Source of the DNA: Leeuwenhoekiella parthenopeia
Lineage (GTDB): Bacteria; Bacteroidota; Bacteroidia; Flavobacteriales; Flavobacteriaceae
Direction: 5' to 3'
NCBI RefSeq assembly: GCF_020782115.1
Contig: NZ_JAJGMW010000005.1
Location: 124,001-188,000, forward strand
DNA: 64,000 nt
Positions 17,717 through 26,497 of this stretch are shown here, one piece after another (position 1 is the first letter of the stretch; the number at the start of each line of letters is the position of its first letter). Under the pieces are notes generated by a model. It ran no database searches. It saw only the letters and a list, made by a program, of their open reading frames with translations, and had not been told where the DNA came from. Position numbers and translations under genes: made by a program.

Positions 17717-18157
17717 ATGAATATTGAAATACTAACATTTGAAGAGTTTAGTCTGCAGAAGCTTTATGAGGTTTTACAATTGCGTGCCGAAGTTTTTGTA
17801 GTCGAACAAAATTGTCCCTATCAGGATGTTGATGGTAAAGATCAAAAAGCCCTGCACGTTCTGGGTTATGCGAATGGTAAACTTGTTGCTTATACACGTT
17901 TATTCAAACCGGGTGACTATTTTGAACGGGCAAGTATAGGAAGAGTAATCGTAAAGGAAAATTACCGTAAATATGGTTATGGTAAAGATATTATGAACGC
18001 GTCCATAAAGGTTTTGCAGGATGAGTTTGATACCAAAGAAATTGAATTATCTGCTCAGGTATATTTGAAGAAATTTTACAATGACCTGGGGTTTATAGAA
18101 TTTGGTGAAGGCTATCTCGAAGACAACATACCCCATATACGTATGCTTAGAAACTAA
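17717..18157 (+). CDS. GNAT acetyltransferase, ElaA type
   Basis: A 146-residue GNAT protein close to E. coli ElaA: LRAEVFVVEQNCPYQDVDGKD near residues 19-39 is the family signature. The acetyl-CoA loop region is IGRVIVKENYRKYGYGKDIM, and AQVYLKKFYNDLGF is the C-terminal motif. I chose the ATG at 17717; a longer frame adds 8 residues not expected for the family. The substrate is unknown. It has a strong bidirectional terminator downstream. Confidence 0.88.
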   Translation: MNIEILTFEEFSLQKLYEVLQLRAEVFVVEQNCPYQDVDGKDQKALHVLGYANGKLVAYTRLFKPGDYFERASIGRVIVKENYRKYGYGKDIMNASIKVLQDEFDTKEIELSAQVYLKKFYNDLGFIEFGEGYLEDNIPHIRMLRN

Positions 18158-18160
18158 AAA

Positions 18161-18184
18161 AAAATCCGCTCTACAGCGGATTTT
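18161..18184. terminator. Bidirectional terminator
   Basis: Perfect 10-bp stem AAAATCCGCT/AGCGGATTTT with a CTAC loop, shared by the ElaA-like gene and the convergent 18216-18593 gene. Confidence 0.88.
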
Positions 18185-18215
18185 CTATTTTGGTCAAGTA
18201 TGTTAGATACTTATT

Positions 18216-18593
18216 TTAAATTTTCATAGGTTTTTTATCGAGACTGATGCTACTTAGCGTTTCATCAGTAAACTTATAATGGCCTCTGGTAGTCATAATT
18301 TTAAATTTAAAATTCTTCATACTACTAAGTACGTCCAGAAATAACCATTTCGACTTAAGTAAACGGGGTTTTTTAGATTTTAAGCTGAGTTCAAAGATGT
18401 GTTTTTCACCATCACGTTCAGCCACAATATCTGGAGTAATACTTACTTCACTCCCTTTTTTGATATATGATTTAGGACTTTCGAAGCCTTCCGTATCTGC
18501 TTTTATGTTTTCAAAGCCGCGGTCTTCCAGGTATCCTATTGCCTGTTCCAAAATCTGTGTATTCTTGTCTGTATCCTTATCTAAAGTTATCAT
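18216..18593 (-). CDS. Hypothetical protein with a PD-(D/E)XK-like core
   Basis: A 125-residue soluble protein of no family I can name. The order of predicted elements is helix (10-25), strand, ITPDIVAERDGEKHIFELSLKSKK (about 50-73), then strands. This recalls the restriction-endonuclease-like fold: Asp in TPDIV, then Glu in the strand FELSLK. A nuclease or nucleic-acid role is only a guess, since the Lys spacing is not the canonical ExK. It is a single gene with a terminator at its end. Confidence 0.7.
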   Translation of the reverse strand: MITLDKDTDKNTQILEQAIGYLEDRGFENIKADTEGFESPKSYIKKGSEVSITPDIVAERDGEKHIFELSLKSKKPRLLKSKWLFLDVLSSMKNFKFKIMTTRGHYKFTDETLSSISLDKKPMKI

Positions 18594-18730
18594 ACTAAAT
18601 AATAAGCTTTTAGATCTAATTAACTCTTAAGCTGAGGTTAAAATCTGCTTTAAAACTGTTAAAATCACCTGTTTATGTATGGTATTGTAAAAAAATTGTT
18701 GTAAATGGGTGTGTTTGGGTTAAAATAGAA

Positions 18731-20359
18731 TTAATTCTGATTTAAGATTTTGCGGTATTTTGAGGCGTCGGTTACCACATTTGCAGCTTCTGCAATCTCT
18801 TCATTATGATCTATTTGGTATTCGTATAAACCCTGTCTGTAGAAATAACGTTTTACGAGTTCGTCAATAATCAGATTAGAAATCTCGTTTTCTTTCGCAT
18901 CTAGTTCCCGCTTCTTCGTTGCATCAATCGCTTTCATCAGATTGGCATATTCGGTACTTATAGCATTCTGCAAGTCATCTTTTTCCGAATTGAGATAGGC
19001 TTCTTCCAGTTCTTTTTCGGTCTGGGTTTCATAGGTAAAGTCCTGCTTTTCCAGAAATTGTTTAAAAGCTGCATAGTCGGCCTGAGTAAATTTAAAATCG
19101 CTTAGCTTTTCGATTTTATGCGTGTAGAAATAGTTTGTAGCAAAATCAAAAATCGCCTGATCTTTCAACAAAGCTTCGGTGATGGCGCTGAGTTTAGCAG
19201 ACTCTACTACGATATCAGGAAGTACTCCGCCCCCATCATAAACCGTACGACCGGTGCTGGTTTTAAATGCATTGTAATCTGCAACATCGGTGCGTATGGC
19301 ATTTCCCTGCTCATCACGGTTCCAGTAATCAAGTGCCTGAATACATCTGCCGCTGGGCGTATAATACCGAGAAATGGTAATCTTCAACTGCGTGCCATAC
19401 GTAAGCTCTTTAGGGCGCTGTACAAGACCTTTACCAAAACTTCGGGCTCCTACAATCACCGCGCGATCATAATCCTGCAGAGAGCCTGAAACGATCTCAC
19501 TGGCCGATGCGCTGCGACCGTTTATTAACACCGCCACAGGAATGTTTGTATCCAGGGGCTCGTTGCGCGTATAGTATTGCTGATTGTACTTTTCAATAAC
19601 CGATTTTGTGGTGGTGATCAATTTTCCTTTGGGTAAAAACAGATTGCTTACGTTGATGGCCTCGGTTAATAAACCACCGGGATTGCCGCGTAAGTCGAGA
19701 ATTATGGAAGTAGCTCCCTGTTCTTTCAGCTCTTTAATGGCAGCTGCTGTTTCTGCGGAAGCTTTTTTATTGAATTTAGACAGCACTACATAACCAATAT
19801 TGTCTTTTATAAGGGAATAAAAAGGCACTGCCGGAATATCTATTTCCTCACGGGTAAGTGTGGTGTTCTGAAGTTTACCCTGGCGTTTATAGGTAATGGG
19901 AATACTGGTTCCGGGAGCTCCCTGAAGCAAATCGCCTGCATCGTCTTCAAAATCTGCAATGGTAATATCCCCTATTTTAACGAGTTCGTCACCCGCCTGA
20001 AGACCGGCTTTATCAGCCGGATAGTCTTCATAGACTTCCATTATGGTGATTTTCTTGTTACGTGACAATACCGAAGCTCCAATACCGGTGTATTCCCCTG
20101 AATTATTAATGCGTGCATCTTCAACCTCCTGCTCGGTCCAGTATGTGGTATACGGGTCAAGGTCGGCCAGCATCCCTTCTATAGCACTATCCATAAGTTG
20201 TGCAGGGTTTACCTCATCAACATAATTCATATTGAGCTCTTTAAACAAGGTGGTGAAAATTTCGATCTGCTTGGCGATTTCAAAAAAGTCACTTTTAAAA
20301 CTTACGGTAGTAACTAAAATAGCCAGCGAAGCAGCGGCGATGAGGATTCTCTTTTTCAT
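18731..20359 (-). CDS. C-terminal processing peptidase, S41 family
   Basis: A 542-residue CtpA-type protease. It has an N-terminal signal/anchor (MKKRILIAAASLAILVTTVSF), a helical segment, a PDZ domain (about 85-165) and the S41 catalytic domain. The nucleophile Ser is in NGRSASASEIVSG (about 283-290) and the general-base Lys in SFGKGLVQ (about 307). It acts in the periplasm on C-termini of envelope proteins. I chose the ATG at 20357-20359, because the frame to 20377 begins with TTG right after the DUF4349 stop. It is third in the series rnpA-DUF4349-ctp with gaps of 18 bases each, so these are co-transcribed. Confidence 0.93.
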   Translation of the reverse strand: MKKRILIAAASLAILVTTVSFKSDFFEIAKQIEIFTTLFKELNMNYVDEVNPAQLMDSAIEGMLADLDPYTTYWTEQEVEDARINNSGEYTGIGASVLSRNKKITIMEVYEDYPADKAGLQAGDELVKIGDITIADFEDDAGDLLQGAPGTSIPITYKRQGKLQNTTLTREEIDIPAVPFYSLIKDNIGYVVLSKFNKKASAETAAAIKELKEQGATSIILDLRGNPGGLLTEAINVSNLFLPKGKLITTTKSVIEKYNQQYYTRNEPLDTNIPVAVLINGRSASASEIVSGSLQDYDRAVIVGARSFGKGLVQRPKELTYGTQLKITISRYYTPSGRCIQALDYWNRDEQGNAIRTDVADYNAFKTSTGRTVYDGGGVLPDIVVESAKLSAITEALLKDQAIFDFATNYFYTHKIEKLSDFKFTQADYAAFKQFLEKQDFTYETQTEKELEEAYLNSEKDDLQNAISTEYANLMKAIDATKKRELDAKENEISNLIIDELVKRYFYRQGLYEYQIDHNEEIAEAANVVTDASKYRKILNQN

Positions 20360-20377
20360 AGATGAAGCAATTTTCAA

Positions 20378-21190
20378 TTAAGATTTAGGCGTATTTTTTT
20401 GGGATTTGCGCTTTTGCCAGCGGCGAATGAGAAAGATAACAAGAATCACCAGAATAATAAACGGCCAGATATAGATCAACCCCAAAACAAAGGTTGAGAT
20501 CCCCTGCCAGCCGCCTTTTACGGCCTGTAGCATTTTTGAACCGTAGGATTTGGTCACGCCGCTTTCCACTTCGGTTTTATAAAAATACACGTTGAGGGTA
20601 CTGTACGAAACCTGTTTTGAAAGGTATTTAAGCCTTCCTTCCTTAGATTCTATTTCTTCGCGTATAACCGAAAGTTCACGCTCAATTTCTAAAATTTCTT
20701 TTACTGATGAGGCTTTTTTAAGCAACTCCAGATACCGGTTTTCGAGTTCGCGTTTGGCTTTAAGACGGGCTTCCACGTCAATAAATTCTTCGGTAACATC
20801 GCGCTGACTTATTGATTTTTCTTCAAAGAATTCAACACCCTGGGAGATTAGTTCGAGCGCCTGTTGAAAATTTTCAGCAGGAACGCGCAGTTGCAGTTCC
20901 TGATAACTGCCGCGATAGTCTTTACCGGTACGTTCGTTCTCAACATAGCCTTTAGTCGTGTTTACAGCCTTAAGAATTTGGGCACGGGTCTCGGCTAAAT
21001 CCTGAGTTTCAAACCGAAGATTCCCGGTTTTAATGATTTTTTGCTCCACATCAGCTTCTACATCATCAGCCAGTTCCGGCTGAGCCATTTCTTCTTCGTA
21101 AGCAGCATCAGCAGCTGCATAGGATTCATCAGAACTGCCGCTTGAGCACATATAAATCATACTCAGCAGCCAAAAACCCAGTATTTTCAT
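20378..21190 (-). CDS. DUF4349 domain lipoprotein-like membrane protein
   Basis: A 270-residue protein with an N-terminal export signal containing a Cys at residue 15 (SMIYMCSSGSSDE), consistent with a lipoprotein. A DUF4349 region (about 48-215) with a strongly charged coiled coil (about 130-190) follows, then a C-terminal membrane helix (about 235-255) and a basic tail. The function is unknown. It lies between rnpA and the S41 protease in one operon. Confidence 0.85.
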   Translation of the reverse strand: MKILGFWLLSMIYMCSSGSSDESYAAADAAYEEEMAQPELADDVEADVEQKIIKTGNLRFETQDLAETRAQILKAVNTTKGYVENERTGKDYRGSYQELQLRVPAENFQQALELISQGVEFFEEKSISQRDVTEEFIDVEARLKAKRELENRYLELLKKASSVKEILEIERELSVIREEIESKEGRLKYLSKQVSYSTLNVYFYKTEVESGVTKSYGSKMLQAVKGGWQGISTFVLGLIYIWPFIILVILVIFLIRRWQKRKSQKNTPKS

Positions 21191-21208
21191 AAAGAATAGG
21201 TTTAACGG

Positions 21209-21592
21209 TTAATCATCTATTTCGTTTTGCGCGGCGTTGAACTTTGCAATGAGCTTAAGCATGGCTTTTTCGAGCTGTTCATAAGTCATGACCTCGCGGC
21301 CGGTATAGATAAACATAAACGCAAAAGTTAAGCCGTTTGTTTGAAAATCCTGTTTATTTTTTCGGTAAACCTCTCGCATAATGCGTTTTATACGGTTTCG
21401 GGTCACGGCAAGTTTGTGATTGCGTTTGGCTACAGAAACTCCGGCCTGTATAGAAACCCCTTCCTCAGGCAAAGCCGAAGTTTTATAAACCAAAAGCAAG
21501 GGATAGGCACTTACTTTCTGTCCTTCGGTAAACAAGGCGTCGATAAGTTTTTTCCGTTTTAAGTGTTCTTTTTTAGGGAAAGTTTGCTTCAT
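21209..21592 (-). CDS. rnpA: Ribonuclease P protein component
   Basis: A 127-residue RnpA, which supports the RNase P RNA in cutting tRNA 5' leaders. The RNR signature is AVTRNRIKRIMREVYR (about 62-77), and the N-terminus MKQTFPKKEHLKRKK is typical. The gene starts an operon with DUF4349 and the S41 peptidase. rpmH is not adjacent. A partial promoter box (TATCTTTA) is at 21623-21630 on the minus strand. Confidence 0.95.
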   Translation of the reverse strand: MKQTFPKKEHLKRKKLIDALFTEGQKVSAYPLLLVYKTSALPEEGVSIQAGVSVAKRNHKLAVTRNRIKRIMREVYRKNKQDFQTNGLTFAFMFIYTGREVMTYEQLEKAMLKLIAKFNAAQNEIDD

Positions 21593-21687
21593 AGTTTAGC
21601 CAGAGGCGAAAAAATTTAGGTGTAAAGATAGCAACAAACTAAACGGAACGGTAATTAGGCAAAGTCAGACCGTAGATTCCAATGAAA

Positions 21688-21714
21688 AAAGCCGTTTCAA
21701 TTTTGAAACGGCTT
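21688..21714 (-). terminator. Terminator of the M1 peptidase gene
   Basis: The 13-bp stem AAAGCCGTTTCAA/TTGAAACGGCTTT is followed by a T run on the minus strand. It lies 26 bases after the M1 stop. Confidence 0.9.
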
Positions 21715-21739
21715 TAGACTTTAAGATTATTCCGAAAGT

Positions 21740-23623
21740 TTATTCAGCAGGCTGATTCCAGCTGTTGTTGCTTCGGTCGATGTCTGCCATCAATTGCTGA
21801 GCATCAATGGTCATTGAATTGATTTCAGAAAGTGGCTTATCTATAGTAAACGTATAGGTTGGATACGCCCAGGGCCAATCCGGCAATTGGGTACGTTCCA
21901 TATTTGGGAATGGGTTAGGCTTTTCGGCACGCATCATCCGCAACGGAATGTAATAAGACTCGTTTATTCCTTCTGCGTTGTCGCCGTCTTTTACATTGAC
22001 GTAAAAGTCAACCGGCATTGGCATAAGACCTTTACGCTCCAGAGTTACCTGAGTTTTACCGTCTACTTCCTCTACATTTTTAATCGCATAATCAATGGTG
22101 TTAGTGGTCTGTGTCCAGTCTACCAGGTACCAGTCTAACTGCATTCCGCTTACTTTTTCGGCAACGCGCTTCACATCATTAGGCGTGGGATGCTTGAATT
22201 TAAACTCATCAAAATAAGTTTTGATGGTCTTATCCAGATTTTCCTTGCCAATGATGTAGCCCAGTTGTGCTAAAAACACAGCGCCTTTAGAATAAGCCGA
22301 AGCTCCGTAAGCGGCATTCATTTCATAACGGTCTGCATACGTCGTTTGAGGTTGCTCAATACCACTGGTTGCCAGTCTAAAATAGGATGCGTAATTCCCG
22401 GCTTGTGGATTAGGCTTCTTTTCATCCATTACCACATTCATCGCTTCGTCAGAAATATAGCTGGTAAAACCTTCATCCATCCACTCGTGCTTGGCTTCGT
22501 TTGAAGCCAGCAAGAACTGAAACCAGGTATGTGCCATCTCGTGAGCGGTCACACCCACAAGGCTGCCAAAGCTGCGCTCTCCGGTGATCAGGGTACACAT
22601 CGCATACTCCATACCACCATCACCTCCTTGAATTACCGAGTACTGGTCGTAAGGATAAGGGCCTACGTTTTCATTATAAAAGGCTAAAAGCTCAGCGGTT
22701 TTAGGCTGTAAGTTCTTCCAGTTTTCAATGATGTCTTTGTTGTCTTTATAGAAAAAGTGCAATACCGTACCGTCTGAAGCAGTAAGTTTATCGTGAATAT
22801 AGTCGGGATCTGCAGCCCAGGTAAAGTCATGCACATTAGGCGCTACAAAATGCCAGGTGTGTTTTCCTTTTTTGGCCTTTTCTACTTTTTGACCGGGCTC
22901 TTCGTAGCCGTGACCTATTTCGGTATTTTGAAGGTAACCGGTACCTCCTACCGTATACTCAGAGTCGATGCTGATTTTCACATCAAAATCACCCCAAACG
23001 CCGTGAAATTCACGAGCGATATACGGATCTGCATGCCATCCTTCAAAGTCGTATTCAGCCAGTTTAGGATACCATTGTGTCATCGAGAGTGCTACACCTT
23101 CGGCATTGTTGCGACCGCTTCTGCGTATTTGCACAGGTACCTGCCCGTTGAAATCCATATTGAAGGTTGTGCTTTCGCCCGGCGCAATAGCTTTCGCCAG
23201 GCTAACCTCTAGAACGGTTCCTGCAACTTCGTACGTTAAGGGCGTTCCATCCTGAGTAAGCGTGTTTACGTTTAAGAAACCAATTTCGTCCGGCTCCAGT
23301 TTTGAAATCCGGTCCATCACACGACGATCGGGATCTTTGATGGTAAGCGAACGCACATCCATCTCACTGCCGGGTTGAAAGGCATTAAAATACAGATGGT
23401 AAAATACCTGATTTAAGGTATCGGGAGAATTGTTTGTGTAAACTAACTCCTGCTTACCGGTATAGTTGTAGTCTTCAACATTCATATCAACCTCCATCTT
23501 ATAGTCCACATGCTGTTGCCAGTAGGAGGTGTTATTTTGTGCCGAAGTACTTGCAGGGATTAAACCCAAAACAAGTACCGAAGCACTCCAGAAGGTAGAT
23601 TGAATTGCTTTTTTTAATTCCAT
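21740..23623 (-). CDS. Secreted M1 family zinc metallopeptidase (aminopeptidase)
   Basis: A 627-residue protein with a cleavable signal peptide (about 1-28). The zinc site HEMAH (about 361-365) is followed by the third ligand Glu in WMDEGF. The substrate-recognition motif is GGMEYA rather than the usual GAMEN. The N-terminal beta domain and C-terminal region match M1 proteins. It probably trims peptides in the periplasm. It follows the S8 peptidase gene by 5 bases, so two secreted peptidases form one operon with a terminator at the end. Confidence 0.92.
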   Translation of the reverse strand: MELKKAIQSTFWSASVLVLGLIPASTSAQNNTSYWQQHVDYKMEVDMNVEDYNYTGKQELVYTNNSPDTLNQVFYHLYFNAFQPGSEMDVRSLTIKDPDRRVMDRISKLEPDEIGFLNVNTLTQDGTPLTYEVAGTVLEVSLAKAIAPGESTTFNMDFNGQVPVQIRRSGRNNAEGVALSMTQWYPKLAEYDFEGWHADPYIAREFHGVWGDFDVKISIDSEYTVGGTGYLQNTEIGHGYEEPGQKVEKAKKGKHTWHFVAPNVHDFTWAADPDYIHDKLTASDGTVLHFFYKDNKDIIENWKNLQPKTAELLAFYNENVGPYPYDQYSVIQGGDGGMEYAMCTLITGERSFGSLVGVTAHEMAHTWFQFLLASNEAKHEWMDEGFTSYISDEAMNVVMDEKKPNPQAGNYASYFRLATSGIEQPQTTYADRYEMNAAYGASAYSKGAVFLAQLGYIIGKENLDKTIKTYFDEFKFKHPTPNDVKRVAEKVSGMQLDWYLVDWTQTTNTIDYAIKNVEEVDGKTQVTLERKGLMPMPVDFYVNVKDGDNAEGINESYYIPLRMMRAEKPNPFPNMERTQLPDWPWAYPTYTFTIDKPLSEINSMTIDAQQLMADIDRSNNSWNQPAE

Positions 23624-23628
23624 AATTA

Positions 23629-25287
23629 TTACTTTTTAGTAGATAACTCTGCCATTTTGAAGGCGTTATACATATTTACCATTTCGCCCGATTTTGAAAG
23701 TGCACTGAAGGGTTTTATCACGTCAGCATCACCACCGGCAGATACCTGAATATTGCTGGTGATCCCGCTCTGCATAATGATTTGTTTAATCTGAGCAGCA
23801 GAGAATTGCGGGTAATACGAGCGTAACATCGCTGCCACACCGGCAACATTGGGAGCGGCCATCGAGGTACCCTGTAAAAACTCGTATTCATTACCGGGAA
23901 CGGTAGACCAGATTTGAACTCCGGGAGCAAAAACGTCAACATTTGATTTTCCGTAGTTTGAAAAACTTGCGACTAATTTGCCACTGTATTTGTAGTTCAG
24001 CGCACCTACCGTAATCACATTATCAGCAAATTCAGTTACATTATCAAGCTGATCGTTAGGATAAACGGTATCGCCGCCATCGAGGTCAATGCTTTCGTTA
24101 CCGGCTGCATTTACAATTAATACATCTTTTTTAGCCGCATATTTAATGGCTTCATATACCCACTCCGGGTTTGTAGCAAAGTATTTACCAAAGCTGGTGT
24201 TGATCACTTTTGCACCGTTGTCTACGGCATAGCGTATTGCTAAGGCGATGTCTTTATCGTACTCATCCCCGTCAGGAACGGCACGAACCACCATAATTTT
24301 TGCATTGTTAGCCACCCCGTTCATACCAATACCGTTGTTGCGTTCTGCAGCGATAATACCGGCAACGTGAGTCCCGTGACGGGCTGCTTCCGGATCCGGA
24401 CCTATTACGTTGTTATTACCGTAATTGGTATCGTTTAAATCGTTAAGGTCATCACCCAGCACACTGCGGTAATTAGCGTTGAGTTTGTAATTGGTATCCA
24501 GACGCTCCTGCATACTCTCTAATTGCTCAGTAAGCATTTCCATAAATTCAGGAATAGTATCTGCATAGGTAAGCATCTGGGTAAGAATAGCCTTGTTGCG
24601 CTGCTCCATCTGCGTTTCTGCAGGAAGAGCCGCAAGTTCTTCGGCAGTATAATCTTCCTTATTTAGTTTTTGAGAAACTTCGGTATGAGCGGTTTTTACA
24701 GCAGCCATTAGACCCTGGTATTGGGTGATTTGATCTTCAAGCTCACTGCGGTCTTTTTCAACTTCTGCCTTAGCTTTAGTATAGGTTTTAAAAAGCTCTT
24801 TTTGAGCAGCCGGAATCTGATCTAATGTTTTTCCGCTAAACTGAGCGTCATATTTTTGTACAATACGCGCTTTTTCAAGTTGTTCGGCAACGATATCGCC
24901 CAGAAAGTTCCAACCGTGAATGTCATCGATGTAGCCGTTTTTGTCATCATCAATTCCGTTGTTTGGAATTTCATCTGCATTAGTCCAGATAACACCATCC
25001 AGATCTTCGTGCTCGATATCAACACCGCTGTCTATAACCGCAACAATTACGGAAGATCCCTGACCTTTTATAAGTTCGTCGTAGGTTTTCTCAACACTCA
25101 TCCCGGGAATGGTATCTTCTTTAATGTCTTTTCCGGGCCATTCTTTGAGTTGCTCCTCATCCAGATCGGCTATTTTAACGGGAAGTTGGTCAACATTTTC
25201 AACAGGGACGCTTATCAGTTTTGCAGGTGTATCGCAACCGGCGATAAGCAATGCAGCTCCAAATGCTGCAATCAGGGATTTTTTCAT
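23629..25287 (-). CDS. Secreted S8 (subtilisin-like) serine peptidase, lipoprotein
   Basis: A 552-residue protein with lipoprotein signal MKKSLIAAFGAALLIAGCD (lipobox LIAGC). The triad is Asp in VIDSGVD (about residue 84), His in RHGTHVAG (about 302) and Ser in GTSMAAPN (about 474). Between Asp and His lies a long helical insertion (about 125-290), common in Bacteroidota S8 enzymes. I chose the ATG at 25285-25287; a 32-residue upstream extension has no signal features. No C-terminal secretion-sorting (por) domain is seen, so it probably stays lipid-anchored. The M1 peptidase is co-transcribed. Confidence 0.92.
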   Translation of the reverse strand: MKKSLIAAFGAALLIAGCDTPAKLISVPVENVDQLPVKIADLDEEQLKEWPGKDIKEDTIPGMSVEKTYDELIKGQGSSVIVAVIDSGVDIEHEDLDGVIWTNADEIPNNGIDDDKNGYIDDIHGWNFLGDIVAEQLEKARIVQKYDAQFSGKTLDQIPAAQKELFKTYTKAKAEVEKDRSELEDQITQYQGLMAAVKTAHTEVSQKLNKEDYTAEELAALPAETQMEQRNKAILTQMLTYADTIPEFMEMLTEQLESMQERLDTNYKLNANYRSVLGDDLNDLNDTNYGNNNVIGPDPEAARHGTHVAGIIAAERNNGIGMNGVANNAKIMVVRAVPDGDEYDKDIALAIRYAVDNGAKVINTSFGKYFATNPEWVYEAIKYAAKKDVLIVNAAGNESIDLDGGDTVYPNDQLDNVTEFADNVITVGALNYKYSGKLVASFSNYGKSNVDVFAPGVQIWSTVPGNEYEFLQGTSMAAPNVAGVAAMLRSYYPQFSAAQIKQIIMQSGITSNIQVSAGGDADVIKPFSALSKSGEMVNMYNAFKMAELSTKK

Positions 25288-25348
25288 TATCTGTATGTAT
25301 TTATATTTAAAATTTAGGTTTTGTATTTGAGTCACGTATAAGTTTTCG

Positions 25349-26206
25349 TTAGAGTACGTCTTCAATTCTGAGGCTTTGATCAAGCCGCACTCCTTTTTCG
25401 GTATGTTTTACCGTGATTATGGGGTTATGCGCATCATGCTCTAACCACAAATAATAGTTATGATCTGCCGCCTGGTTTAAAAATTCTTCTTTTTCGCCCA
25501 AAGTAAGCAAGGGCCGCGTATCAAAGCCCATCACATACGGTAAGGGTAAATGACCCGCCGTTGGCAACAAATCTGCTGCGAAAACAAGGGTCTTGTCTTT
25601 ATAAGTTATATGCGGAATCATCTGTTTATCGGTATGTCCATCTGCAAATAAAATACCAAAGCCCAGATCGCTATTTTCAAGAAAGGTTTTTCCGGTTTTT
25701 TCAATAAACCGAAGCTGCCCGCTTTGTTCTATGGGCAAGATGTTTTCGCTCAAAAAAGACGCTTTTTCCCGGGCATTGGGTTTTGTGGCCCATTCCCAGT
25801 GATCTTTGTTGCTCCAGTAGGTTGCATTTTTAAAAACCGGAACCGGAGTTTTACCATCTTCAGCCCATTTTATGCAGCCTCCGGAATGGTCAAAGTGTAA
25901 ATGCGTGAGAAAAACATCGGTGATATCGTCAGGATGAAAACCTTTAGATTTTAACGATTTCTCAAGGGTATCATCACCCCAGGGATAGTAAAAGCCAAAA
26001 AACTTTTCGCTTTGCTTGTCGCCCATTCCCGTGTCTATAAGAATGAGGCGATTGCCTTCCTCAATGAGCATACAGCGTGCGGCAATATCAATCATATTGT
26101 TTGCATCTGCGGGATTGGTGCGGGTCCAGAGTGATTTTGGGACGACTCCAAACATAGCGCCTCCGTCTAATTTAAAATTACCGGCTTCTATTGCGTGAAT
26201 GACCAT
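25349..26206 (-). CDS. Metallo-beta-lactamase fold hydrolase
   Basis: A 285-residue soluble MBL-fold protein. The metal motif is THLHFDHSGG (about 98-107, HxHxDH), with later ligands in FADGHTDK and AADLLP. It resembles the quorum-quenching lactonase/AHL-hydrolase-like branch, but the substrate is open. The start chosen is the ATG at 26204-26206 (MVIHAIEAGNFKLDGG). The frame continues 16 codons upstream into a dispersed repeat and that part looks non-coding. Confidence 0.88.
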   Translation of the reverse strand: MVIHAIEAGNFKLDGGAMFGVVPKSLWTRTNPADANNMIDIAARCMLIEEGNRLILIDTGMGDKQSEKFFGFYYPWGDDTLEKSLKSKGFHPDDITDVFLTHLHFDHSGGCIKWAEDGKTPVPVFKNATYWSNKDHWEWATKPNAREKASFLSENILPIEQSGQLRFIEKTGKTFLENSDLGFGILFADGHTDKQMIPHITYKDKTLVFAADLLPTAGHLPLPYVMGFDTRPLLTLGEKEEFLNQAADHNYYLWLEHDAHNPIITVKHTEKGVRLDQSLRIEDVL

Positions 26207-26253
26207 AAACGGACTACTGATTTTTAAATGGCACCTCCAAAGAGCTAATACCA

Positions 26254-26322
26254 CGAGGCTTACCTCGAAAATGAAAATTTGTTTTTAACGAATGCCTCCC
26301 GGGCTTGCCCTGAGGTAGTTTA
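26254..26322 (+). repeat. 69-bp dispersed repeat, copy A
   Basis: This stretch matches 51027-51095 in the same orientation at about 54 of 69 positions in my hand alignment without gaps. The shared core TAACGAATGCCT is followed by GGGCTTG and GAGGTAGTTTA. Copy A begins with the small hairpin CGAGGcttaCCTCG. It lies in the gap between the MBL gene and nhaP. Similarity extends weakly about 24 bases to the left in both copies. Confidence 0.7.
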
Positions 26323-26497
26323 ATGCAGGAAGCTGAAAATTTTGCGGCTTCAGGATAAACAAAGTTGTGCAAAATACTAAAACAGCGTTAAATCAAATTT
26401 TAAGCCTTGGCGAATTAAGCTATATTTAACAAAGAATAGCAAAATCGGGCTTTAAAATGAATTTTTAAAGCCGTATCATAGCAAAAAATCGAAATTC

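Noticed and set aside
25288-25383. 32-residue N-terminal extension of the S8 peptidase
   Set aside because: The lipoprotein signal starts at the inner ATG, and the extension overlaps the 3' end of the MBL gene.
26207-26254. 16-residue extension of the MBL-fold protein
   Set aside because: It is a continuation of the open frame into the gap up to the dispersed repeat and has no family-like residues.
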